This document shows positions 47,637 through 57,495 of a DNA stretch of 64,000 bases, piece by piece (position 1 is the first letter of the stretch; every line of letters starts with the position of its first letter). Below the pieces are notes generated by a model, which did no database searches, was not told where the DNA came from, and saw only the letters and a list, made by a program, of their open reading frames with translations. The translations under genes and the position numbers were made by a program. The DNA lies in assembly GCA_002749535.1 (NCBI GenBank), contig MZZL01000409.1, positions 2,620,160 through 2,684,159 of the forward strand, given 5' to 3'. This stretch comes from Apophysomyces variabilis. Lineage: Eukaryota; Mucoromycota; Mucoromycetes; Mucorales; Mucoraceae.

Positions 47637-48403
47637 CGAGAAATTAGGGTTAAAGATTAGCAACTAATTTGGACCTGTTACCCAAAGACAACATCAAATA
47701 CCAATTGGGACAAAGGATTGATTCCTCTCCCTAACCTCACTTGTTTTACTTCTTCTCTGTTATCCTTCATATATATTTATTTCTTTAGCTAAGGATTTAT
47801 GTACATTATCATTTCCCGAAACTTATTTCCTTCTTTCTGCTTATTTATCTCAATATATCAATAATGTCTTTTTCCTGTTGTTGAGCTGTACCGGCTCGTT
47901 AAAGAGAAGTACCTAATAGGGTATAATTTGGACAACACTTGTTTATTTCTCATCTGTTTTCCCCCCTCGCACTTAGGTTGGATATCTCCTTTAAATCCTC
48001 ATTCTACCTTGACCTCCGAGGTACAAGTCGCGAGAATGGCAGATCTGTTCTTCGTCGCGCTATCAGTGGTAGCTGCCAGTCCGTATCTGACACTCAAGCT
48101 AAAGTAGTCTCCTTTTCTATTGTTTTTCAACACTCAATCACTGGACAATGCTAAATTCTGTCGGTAAATAATACCCAGTCGCTGCGTTTTTGTACTAAAT
48201 TTTGTATGATCTTCTTACTACTCGCTTCAATGTAGCAAATAATCCAAACATAAGCAGTTCATTAAAGGGACTAACAAGCCCCATAGGCATGAGGACCAGT
48301 CTGATACTTTATAAACAATGTAACACATAGATTAAATCAACATGGACTTAAGTTAAGACATTAATGCTCGATTTTCCGTTTCTTTAAGAGCGTGCAGTCA
48401 GCC
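47637..48403. other. Intergenic region
   Basis: 3' flank of the low-complexity gene and of the minus-strand PD-(D/E)XK-like gene. A/T-rich with pyrimidine runs; nothing recognised. Confidence 0.55.
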
Positions 48404-49586
48404 TCAGACAACCAAGCCAAGGGGGGGGGAAGATGAAGAGGTTTTTGTCGACTTTGATATGGCAAGCAATGTTTCCTCCATCTTTTCCCCTGACTATAGT
48501 GATATATCCTAACATATCACGAAAATAGCAAGAAACAGATATATGAGCACAGCCACCCATATATCGAAATGTTAATATTCTTGCGTTGTTACCTTGATTT
48601 GAAGAATACGTGACAACAGCGCCGGGATACTGTGGAATTCCTCGATGGACCGAAAGACGGAAATTTTACAGAGATTGACCATTCGATAATAACAGGGGCT
48701 TGGCATATCCATTTTGAAGGTGAACAAGCTGTACCCTTGTACCAATACTCCGCATACAACTGGATTATGGACGCCGAGTCGCACCAGTTGGTTGTATATG
48801 GCGCTCATTTGTTTACCAATATTTACCAAGTCCGATTGCATCTGTTTGCTGGCTCCTGCTGCCTTAAACTCACCAATCAGCACATCAGCGCGAGTGTTTA
48901 CATCTTTTATATAGACGACATAATCCGGTTTAACTGATTTTTTCCGTTCCCGGTAGACTCTTCCGGTAATGTGCCCATTGGCCCTAAATTAAGTTCTCAT
49001 TTTTTTTCTGACGGTATCTGGTTTTCTTGAGTTATACCAGTGATGCTTGAAAACGGGTTCGGATTCAAACACAGTTTCTAGGAGCGGTGCGATGAAGTCG
49101 TGGACATACCTATCCTCAATGGAAGGATCTAGTGTACCAGCTTGGGCAAAACGAGGTCTGCTATCACAGAAATCACTTTGTGCCTGCGCACTTGTGAACC
49201 AGCACTTACATTCTATGAAGAACATTGGCCACGTAGATACTGACTATATCCTTATTTGCGATAGCTTTGCCAAGGAAAGAGATTGTATTAGCTTGTATAT
49301 CCATGCATGACAATTTCGCAGCTGTAAACGCACGTTAATACTGTCCTAAATAGTGGTATGCGTCATAAGAACTTGCCTTTGACATCTGCGTGCACCACTT
49401 AAGTGCGTTGACCCCTATTTCAGGTATTCCCTCCTCGAGTCTCAGCGTAGACAAGACGAGATTGTGATGATCGATGCCGATATATTTGGTGCAAGATGCA
49501 ATCTGATCCGATGAAAACAAATAAATGTCATTGACAACTCTACATATGCAATTTGGATCAGCAGGTTGCCAGAATATCAATGTCAT
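48404..49586 (-). CDS. Uncharacterised mucoralean-type protein with a PD-(D/E)XK-like core (5' end uncertain)
   Basis: I do not know a function. Exons that join in phase on the minus strand: about 49586-49373, 49321-49210, 49157-49038, 48983-48593 and 48493-48404. Order: GIPEIGVNALKWC; MDIQANTISFLGKAIANKD; FAQAGTLDPSIEDRYVHDFI followed by APLLETVFESEP; HHWANGHITGRVYRERKK; VKPDYVVYIKDVN; ADVLIGEFKAAGASKQM. The spacing KPD-x17-E-F-K is that of a PD-(D/E)XK nuclease core (inference). Further on are LVRLGVHNPVVCGVLVQGYS and LLSRILQIK. I recall similar unnamed proteins as expanded families in Mucorales genomes. The last exon crosses a run of nine C on the coding strand. The gene may extend upstream; coding-like segments at about 49590-49700 and 50087-50446 share the strand. 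Confidence 0.55.
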
Positions 49587-50885
49587 TGCTTACAAAAGTC
49601 AGAATTCTGAAAGACTTTTAGGATCCTTGATTCTGGCAGATATCTTGCGAACCTCTGACACTCTTTCGTTATGTTTAGCCCGTGTATTACCCACTCATGG
49701 GACAACAAATCCTCACCAAAAACTTCCCTTTCCTCTTCCCCGACATGTTCATTTCTCTATTAAATTCATTCATCCAGACGGTAGGGGTGATAGTCCAGAG
49801 TCAGATCAGAAAGTATCTTTTATTCATAATATTACAGCTCATATTCGCTTTCTTCTTCCTGTGCCTTTTCCTTTTATTAACTAATGCATATTATATAGAC
49901 GTTTTATGTTCGCTTTACCTGCTTTCTCTTGCGCAGATACTGGTCTATGGAGTCAAAGCAAAGTCAGCTTGTGATGCTAATTAGATCAGGAGAGATTTGT
50001 TTGCATCTTCATTCTGAGTCGGCGGCCACCGTTTCTCATGCGACGAAGCTAGCAAAATAATGTCAATCGTGCTTGCGCGACAACTTTCAAAATGGATTAC
50101 CACATGCATCATTAATCTTAAAGTACACATTCTCTTGGATTTCCAGAGTAGCGTTTGATGCAGCTCTCAATGGCCAAAATAGCTCAGCCTCTTCTGTTCG
50201 CAAGATAGCATAGTTACTGCGTTTGATAGAAGCAGGCCATTGTTTTACACGCGAAGTATTAAGGGCAGCGTGAGTACTGATAACTTCTCTGAATTGTACT
50301 TCGGCTTCAACTCGGCCAAGATATTGAAACTGAGTATAGGAATCCTTGACGTCCCATTTACAGTAAACCTCCTTAATTTCAATGGCTTGGTTAAGCCCAC
50401 TAATTGAAAATAGGTGGGGGATGAAATCAATGAAGAAGTGCAACAACTTGCATCAGCGTAGAAAGTACTTCAATCTATCATGTATTAGCTAAGCTTTTGC
50501 AGAGCAATTTGCGCCGCCTGAAATCATTTCGTTGCTGAGACGAAGTCTGAGGACGGAGTCCCACTCAAGACAGGAGACATGCGCTCTCATGTTGTTTAAA
50601 TATATATATATTTCTGTAAATCCCACCCTTGCACGCCGAAAGAAACGGCCGTTGCGACGAAGAAAGGTGTTAGGAAGTAGTAGAAGAAAGAATAAAAGCG
50701 TGGCTTGGGAGGCCAAACCCTCATCCGAGGACGGAGTGTGCGAGAGCGATTGAAGCACAATGAATTTTGCGCTAGTAGTCAGAGCTTTTTGCGTCATATA
50801 AACTCCACTGTTTGCCAAGAAAGGATCTGTTGTTATAGAAAGGGACACGCTGGGTTCGGTAGCAAACTCATATTTTTCTCCTTTG
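49587..50885. other. Possible upstream exons of the PD-(D/E)XK-like gene
   Basis: On the minus strand, about 49600-49680 reads AKHNERVSEVRKISARIKDP. At 50087-50446 there is an open frame with EIKEVYCKWDVKDSYTQFQY and FWPLRAASNATLEIQENVYF. Both look protein-like but could not be joined with confidence. Otherwise AT-rich. Confidence 0.35.
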
Positions 50886-51740
50886 ATGATGAATGACCTA
50901 AGCGACTACATGGAGGCTGAAAATACTCCACCGAACGTAAATGAGATTATCTCATTTGACGTTGGTATGTCTGAGGATGATGAACAAAATGAATGGGCAG
51001 GATTGTCTCAGTCATATGCAGGTATTTCTAATAAAAGTGTGACAGGAAAGAAGTGGTCATGTGAACGACGCCTTTGTGCGTATGCGTACATTGGCAGATG
51101 TCAGATTCTCTATTGAGAACGCTGGAGAGGAAATATTAACTGACTCGTTCACTTTCCAAGCAGATCACGCACGCAAGGAGAGCATGAACAGGGAGTCATA
51201 CAGGCGATATACCCGCAACAAATAGAAAAGCTGTTTGATTTAGTGATTGAAGAAGGACAAACTGCAAAGGAAGCAGCACTTATCATGGGTATAAATATCC
51301 GAACTGCTCGACATCATATCAAAACATACAATCGGGATGAAGAAATACGTTTGCCTGGAGTTCAAAGGAAGCCTCGTACTCGATATTATGGTAAGCTGAC
51401 CGAAACTCATACCTAGTTTCTTGTAAATTATATTGACAAGAATTCGACTGCCATCCTGACAGATATAAAGAAAAGCTTATGTGAGGCATTTGAGGGGTTA
51501 ACTATCCCAGAATCGGCGTTGCATAGACATTTAGTCAATAAATGCCATATCACTTTGAGAAAGTTGGAAAAACTTTCTGCAGCAAGGAATTCTGACCGAG
51601 TGATCGTTTTGAGAAAGGAGAAAGTTGAAGAGTGGGAGAAGATGCAAGACTTGAACTTCACTAAGAACTGTGTCTTTATCGATAAAGGTGGTTTCAACTT
51701 GCTTGGCCCAACCCCAGTGGGCCATGGGCAAATCTCTTGA
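50886..51740 (+). pseudogene. Degenerate Tc1/IS630-type transposase, 3'-truncated
   Basis: Remnant of a DNA transposon. The N-terminal part starts MMNDLSDYMEAENTPPNVNE. After a frame change near 51190-51215 the frame carries a helix-turn-helix (FDLVIEEGQTAKEAALIMGI, then NIRTARHHIKTYN) and RKPRTRYYGKLTETHT. An in-frame TAG at 51414-51416 interrupts it, and the same frame continues FLVNYIDKNSTAIL, LTIPESALHRHLVNKCHITL and NCVFIDKGGFN, the segment with the first catalytic Asp of the DDE/D triad. The frame then ends; the second and third acidic residues are absent. No 26-base intron can remove the stop without breaking phase. It is therefore inactive. Terminal inverted repeats were not found by eye. 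Confidence 0.75.
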
Positions 51741-51781
51741 CCCGGTCCACTTATGACCCACCTTGTTACTTATGGTCGACC

Positions 51782-52388
51782 CTAGAAAACCAACATAAAG
51801 ACATGACCATGATGTGTAACAGCCAACATACCATTTGAAATTATATAGTCATTGTAGGGCATGAAGAGGGTTTCCAAAATGAAAATGGAGGTGGCTGCAG
51901 CGGCGATCCTCTCTTTCGTTTTATGAAGGAGCAAGCTGCGTGGCGATTGGATATAGTCCAGGCTGGTAAAAGACAAGTACAAGATTACCATTACCAAACT
52001 TGCTCAGGTTCGCTACAAATGATTCGCAAGCTTTTCAGCGATGCGGAAGTCGGCATGCATTTTTGCGTCAAAGTAACCTGGTTGAACAATCCGGGCGCTA
52101 GCGGCCTTTGCACTGACCGGATATGCGGCTCGCGTTCTTCAACCCATCAATGTACAGATAAAATTCCTCACACTTCCGCTTCGCCTTGAGCTGAAGTTGG
52201 CTAAGAATTTCATTGAAGTCCTCAATTCCAATAGGCGTCGCTCAATGCCTTCACGATATCATCATCCGAGAGATCAATCACATGTTCTACAGTAAATCTG
52301 TGGAGAATTGATTGTAAAGTACATGTGACGATTAGACTATACGTCGGTACCTGTCACCACGAAACAATTTTTTTACGTGTTCATCCAT
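51782..52388 (-). pseudogene. Frameshifted remnant of an unidentified minus-strand gene
   Basis: A plausible start at 52388 (MDEHVKKLFRGD) joins across GTACCG...CCACAG (52350-52298) to FTVEHVIDLSDDDIVKALSD, then AYWN and a stop at 52222. A shifted frame goes on with GIEDFNEILSQLQLKAKRKC and EEFYLYIDGLKNASRIS. Further down, two more frames carry HADFRIAEKLANHL and, near 51850, SIFILETLFMPYNDYIISNG followed by MLAVTHHGHVFMLV. The pieces look protein-like and collinear, but no single frame or splice model joins them. Function unknown. Confidence 0.4.
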
Positions 52389-53536
52389 ATTGTCCCTTTT
52401 TTCTTTTCAGCTAGAATATCAAATGTTAATTTGCTATTTACTCGATATATAATATTACTCCTACTCACGAGGCATGGCTCTCCACTGCCGCATACAAAGA
52501 GTCATTGAGACTCTAAATTGCCTCCCACTGGCGTTTGTCAATTCGATGGGCATTGTCTTCGTCTTGTTCGATTCCAGTAAGCTGGCTAGGCGCTTCCAAA
52601 TGAACAGTCTTTATCGTGTCCTTTCTATGTTATAGAGTGAATATCAAGTGTATATGACGCCATAATAACGACATCCCGGCATATTTGAGTACTTGAAACT
52701 GATTTTGAGCTCTGGTTACCAAGTTCATGATACCCTTGGTTTTTAATTTCTAAAGTTGCACCAGGATCGAACTGTAGTGCGAATTTGTCTCCTTCTCTAT
52801 CAAGTTGCAATAGCTTACAAAACCAAAGTAATCCAAGGCTCCGTGTTAAAATTGGCCATTTAACCATGATAGACACGCATAGTTTTTGAACAGGACGCAG
52901 CTCTTTGGCAGGGAAATTTGCGCAGTAGCAGGCTGTCAAAATGTCGACAAAATATCACTATGGGATAGAAAAGCTGCACACGTCGCATGAAAGTCGCATG
53001 TCCTACAAGATGCGACTTCAACATTCTTGCGGCTTTTGATTACTCGAAGTATGCGACGTCTTTAGGTCTTATATACAATTATACGATCCATGCGACTTGT
53101 GAGACAAAAAACTCTCACAGTGGATGAGACCTAATGTACTAACAAGAGTATGTGACAAGTAACAATAAGAAAGTTTTCGAGAGTACAACTGCTTACCAAA
53201 TTGATAGATTTGTAATCACTGTTTCGCTCAATTCTCCGATTATAATTTCCCCGCACTTGAAAGACATTTTCAATCTCTGTGGAAGGATAAAGCGCTAAGC
53301 AGATTTCTGATGTTTGTACCACGTTAATAGACGGTTTGATTATGTACATTTTTTTGGCTGCGCCCATTCCGGGCTTGGTAAGAAAAACGGAGCTTTGCAT
53401 CGTCGGCAGAAATGCACGGGGAAAGTTTTCTTTTGTTTATTCAAACAAAAGAGACAGACTACATTGAATTTATTACAGATGGATGTTATTGACAGTTATT
53501 GCTGAGTATTTTTGAATATTAGTAAAAGTAAAACTA
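52389..53536. other. Accessory interval with coding-like fragments and a GTCGCAT motif cluster
   Basis: Minus-strand frames at 52625-52939 (LQLDREGDKFALQFDPGATL) and 53180-53400 (STEIENVFQVRGNYNRRIER, ending at a GTAAGC donor at about 53198) look like exon remnants but match nothing I know. Five GTCGCA/TGCGAC motifs lie in 52982-53100. Confidence 0.35.
52991..53018. repeat. Perfect 9-bp inverted repeat
   Basis: AAGTCGCAT at 52991-52999 and its exact reverse complement ATGCGACTT at 53010-53018, with a 10-nt loop. It is part of a local cluster of the same heptamer. Confidence 0.7.
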
Positions 53537-54193
53537 TTATTGAGCGACTAAAACGAGAATAACGAGGAAGTTAATATATTGAAGGTTTTTTTTTCCTTCA
53601 CTTTGGGCAACTTACCTCCAATAACGGCGCAAGCCAGACGAGAGCCTGAGTTGCCAGTGGTTTTGGAATCTGGACTATTACCACGACCAAGATCATCAAC
53701 ACCAGCGTGGATGACAACCGCACGTCTAGGCGACAAAAAAAATGAGTCCCGAGGTAAAAACATGAAAACGTTATGGCGAATCAACTTACCCGATGACGGA
53801 GGTGGGACCGTCGAGACGGACCTGGTCGTCAGTGATCGTGAAGCGGCCTGTACCATCAGCACCAATTTCGACGTTGCCAAAGTCTCCAATATGACGTTCT
53901 GCGTCCTGAGGTCCGCCATGGGTTCTATTGAAAGGATTATAATGAGCGCCAGTTGAATCGCAACCTAACATAAAAATGGACATATAAGTGATAAGTTTTC
54001 TCGGAAATGTCTGCTGTTTGGTTTTACCGTTGGTCAAGTTGCCAAATTGATGGATATGGAAACCATGCAATCCTGGAGGGAGACCACCAAAGGTGGCGCT
54101 GACGGAAACATTTCCTCCGTTCTCAGGTTGTGTGAATAAAACAGTACCAGTAATGGCAGCAAAGCCTTTGAAGACAGCAATAGCATTAACCAT
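53537..54193 (-). CDS. Cu/Zn superoxide dismutase (copy A)
   Basis: Converts superoxide to oxygen and hydrogen peroxide; cytosolic type. Exons 54193-54028, 53964-53790, 53725-53616 and 53547-53537 give 153 residues, the standard length. Copper/zinc ligands are intact: GFHIHQFG (two His), [18 protein letters not shown] (His and Asp) and [11 protein letters not shown] (copper His). The disulfide cysteines (NGCDSTG and RLACAVIG) and the active-site Arg (GSRLAC) are present. Starts [20 protein letters not shown] with no targeting peptide. The 11-base last exon (VAQ-stop) is placed by the TTTTAG acceptor. Its loops are more diverged than copy B ([31 protein letters not shown]). A tandem paralogue starts 1.3 kb away. 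Confidence 0.95.
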
Positions 54194-54903
54194 GATAGTG
54201 ATGTAGAAGGGCTAAAGAGAGAGTGGAAAAGATAAAAAGACAGCGAAAACGAAAGCCTGCAGTAAAAATAGGCCTTTATATAATGTCTGTCTGTTTCTCT
54301 TTTTTTACTCATACATATTTTTTTAATTATACATGAAGTACTCACTTTTTGTGAAACATAGCGCTGCTTCTGTGCTTTTCAACTCCCCAGTTTCTCCTCG
54401 CCCAACTCTCTCCTCTTATTCGCATGCTCCTTTTCATTGTTTAAATATGATGAAATAGAAAACAGGTTAGTGATGTTTGAAACCCACCGCTTTGCATACC
54501 ATTTTATCAATGTATAGGTTTCAGGTTCTCTTCTTCTTCTTATTTGTATTCCATTCCGCTCCTCTCCCCCCCTTTTTTTTCCTTTGGCTGGGGGTTGGTG
54601 ACCATAGACTGAATTGACGGTCATCTCAGCCTTGTACGCCAAAGACGGTCAATCAACTATGACGGTCGATCTGATAACGGGAGTTCCGACGTCAATTAGT
54701 ACTCAGCCTTACAATAAACAAACGAAAATGGTCATAATAAAATAAAAAAAAACTTTTTAGTCTGTTTTAACTGTTTTACTTCGGAACAAAATAGAAAGGA
54801 AACTTCATAGCAGAAAAAAAACTGACATACAACCCGGGAATGACACTAAGTTTATTAGTCATTCCAAGGTGGTGCAAAGTCGCAATCTGTTTGGATGATC
54901 TCG
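54194..54903. other. Spacer between the two tandem dismutase genes
   Basis: About 0.7 kb: promoter of copy A (pyrimidine-rich on the coding strand) and 3' flank of copy B. The open frame at 54379-54642 is basic and low complexity and is not called. Confidence 0.6.
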
Positions 54904-55526
54904 TTACTTGGTAACTAAGCCAAAAAAAAAAAAAAAAAAAAGGTTTATTAAGAATAACGTGGCTAAAGAGGACGGCTTACTTCCAATGACACCGCAGGCT
55001 AGACGACCACCTGCATGACCCGTGGTCTTGGAATCATCATATCCCCCGCGCCCCAAATCATCCTCGTGTACATGAACAACTATAGTGCGACTGTATACAA
55101 GATAAAATAAAATAAAATAAGGTTAACCATCAAACCCGGGAAAGTAAGATTGGCGAAATATAATATTTACCCGATGATGGATTTGTCTCCGTGCAATTGA
55201 GCAACAGGATCTTCCAGCTTAAAGGTGGCTTTACCATCTTTATCAGCTACAACATTGCCAAAATCCCCTGCATGACGTTCTGTATCCTCTGGGCCACCAT
55301 GCTGTTTGTTATCCGGGTTGAAATGCTGACCCGCCGAGGTGCAACCATTGGTATTATCACCAAACTCATGGACATGGAAGCCATGTTTACCAGCTTCTAA
55401 GCCCGATAAACATGCCTCGACCAAGACACGATCCTTTGGTCCACTCTGACTGAATTTTATGGTGCCTTCGACACCTTTACTACCGGGAACTGAAGGATCG
55501 GAACGAAGGACTGCAATAGCTTTCAT
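54904..55526 (-). CDS. SOD1: Cu/Zn superoxide dismutase (copy B)
   Basis: Exons 55526-55171, 55090-54981 and 54914-54904 give 158 residues, closer to canonical Sod1. [76 protein letters not shown] and [11 protein letters not shown] carry all metal ligands, the disulfide pair and the active-site Arg. The 11-base final exon (ITK-stop) follows a T-rich tract and TTAG. It shares the last two splice positions with copy A but lacks A's first intron (after the NG of TNG). That fits duplication followed by intron gain or loss. An in-frame ATG at 55601 would add a hydrophobic/basic N-terminal extension; the start at 55526 is preferred because it matches the family. Confidence 0.95.
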
Positions 55527-55694
55527 CTTTTTAAAGATTTTACGAGCAAAAGTGTGTAAACTAGACCTGAGAAAATCAATGCAAGTCCAAAAGCTATTCA
55601 TTCTTTTCTCTTTTTATTATATACGAAACTGAAACCGATCGTCATTGTGAGGAAATTTTGGGGGGGGGAACTTTTCTTTTCTTCCATAGGCGTT

Positions 55695-57495
55695 TTATAC
55701 CCGACACCATGACGGTCCTAGCACACAAGACATTTCCTGGCAGAAAGGGCAGATCTTTTTGTTTATAAGTTTTAATATACAAAGGAATCCATGAATTTCC
55801 CGCGCTTATGTTATTTCCTTCTTTTGGAAGAGACATTAGACTCACCTCAACTGGATCATCAGAAAGATAAAATATAGCCAGCAATGCAATAAGATATACG
55901 ATGAGGATCAGAAACATCACCAGCCGCACAATCCAGCGAATGATATTGGCTCGCCTGCTGGACTGACGAGGTTTCGGAACAATAATACCACCCATGAACA
56001 AGCCCGCGGCGAATCCACCTAAAAATTCCAACATAAAGGTTAACCGACATGGTTCACTACCCATCTTTTTCCTATGCCACTTGCCTAAATGAGCAAAATT
56101 ATCAACGCCAGGAACCAATCCTAGAGCACACGAAACCATAGCTGACACGAACAATTTTAATAATTCAATGAATGGACGTGGGATCGTCTTCCAATTCGTA
56201 AGAATATTGATAAACAGATACCCTATCAAACCAAGCAATGCACCGGAACATCCAACCGAGGCTAACATAAAACACGGTTAAACCAATCCATAAGAGTTTC
56301 CATTTATTTTACCTGAACGGACCATGGCCAGCATGGAGCTCATTGCAAACCCAGCAAATCCAGAAACTATATACAAAGCCACATATCGAAGTGGCCCCAG
56401 CGTGCATTCCAATTCGCCACCCAACCTCAGGTGGGTCACCATGTTTAACACGTAATGAACAATACCAGTATGCATAAAAATGGGTACAATTAGTCGGAAG
56501 GATTGATTCGGTGTTTGACCGTAGAATCCACCGAATCCACAAAGTTCTTCCAACGTACAAGTCGATGTATCGTTGCGATAACAATTTGAGATAAGTGTTG
56601 AGGCACTCTCGCTTTTTAAACCTCGCATACAGGGTGTATATTTGGCTCCCATATGGACAAGCACCTTTTGAATATATGTATATATATAACAAAGGTGTGG
56701 GTAAGATGGATGATACAACAACTTTTTTTTTACCGTAGTTTTGGGTCCTATCATAGGATTAATAGGGTTGGTAGCAATGATGCCTCCTGTCTTGCTATTG
56801 TTTGTCACCAATTCCACTATAAGAACAGCCAACATGGCAAGAGCGGAGATCCATGTAAACCAGGGACGACTGACGGGACTAAGAAGGATTTTTAAAGGGC
56901 GAACAACTTGATACGGGGGAGGTGGTGGACCAATCTCTTCGAGGGAAGGCGCTTGGCTATGAAAGGATGGAGAACGGGCCACGATAGGCTGTTCTTCATC
57001 CGTATAAGGAGGGGAAGATGGAGGATGATCCCAGTCGAACATCCGTTGAGGACTGTCAGGACGGGCTGCGGCAGCTGACAGCTCTCTTAACGGGAGACGG
57101 CGAAGTGACCGATCTTCGTCCCTATGATCAAATGATGTTTGTTCTGCAAGTCGTGGTCCATACTGTTCTTCTTCTACGAGAGTCTTTTCATGTGGAGGAG
57201 CAGAAGGTGTTGGCAAGGGTGGATCAAACGTATCTCTCCCACGATCGTAGCTATCTACCGGAAGTGGAGAAGGAACCGAACCGAATGGTAATGCTGAGGT
57301 TAACATGGGTGAGGACATGACAGAGGGATCTTTCTCATAAATAGGGGAGGGTATTATCGAAGGGGATCGTTCTGCGAAGCGGACGTGTGGGCTATTCAGA
57401 AGAGCCTGACTCTGGTTCTGTCGCGTATCATCCATCGTATCAAGGCTATCTGAAAGATTGGGATCTTGCAATGGAGTTTTTTCACTGTAGTGCAT
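55695..57495 (-). CDS. Rhomboid-family intramembrane serine protease
   Basis: Cleaves transmembrane proteins within the bilayer. Exons 57495-56734, 56664-56313, 56261-56085, 56018-55846 and 55736-55695 give 501 residues. A Ser/Pro-rich cytoplasmic N terminus (about 180 residues) ends at PPPPYQVVRPLKILL. Then come a first membrane segment (PWFTWISALAMLAVLIVEL), a Cys-containing lumenal loop (CTLEELCGFGG), the H-x2-N helix (HTGIVHYVLNMV), the GxSG catalytic serine (ASVGCSGALLGLIG) and the catalytic His (VDNFAHLGGFAAGLFMG). The His motif is completed only by an intron with a GCAAGT donor (56084-56019, 66 bp, open in frame). The last junction (GAG|GTGAGT to CCAG|GAAATG) is inferred; without it the frame runs to 55642. 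Confidence 0.9.

Noticed and set aside
51391..51416. 26-bp intron that would remove the TAG in the transposase
   Set aside because: It is too short and would shift the frame; the downstream text is in frame only if the stop is read as part of the exon.
55527..55601. N-terminal extension of SOD copy B as a targeting peptide
   Set aside because: Possible, but the family start MKAIAVL is at 55526 and the extension overlaps promoter-like sequence; not supported without transcript data.
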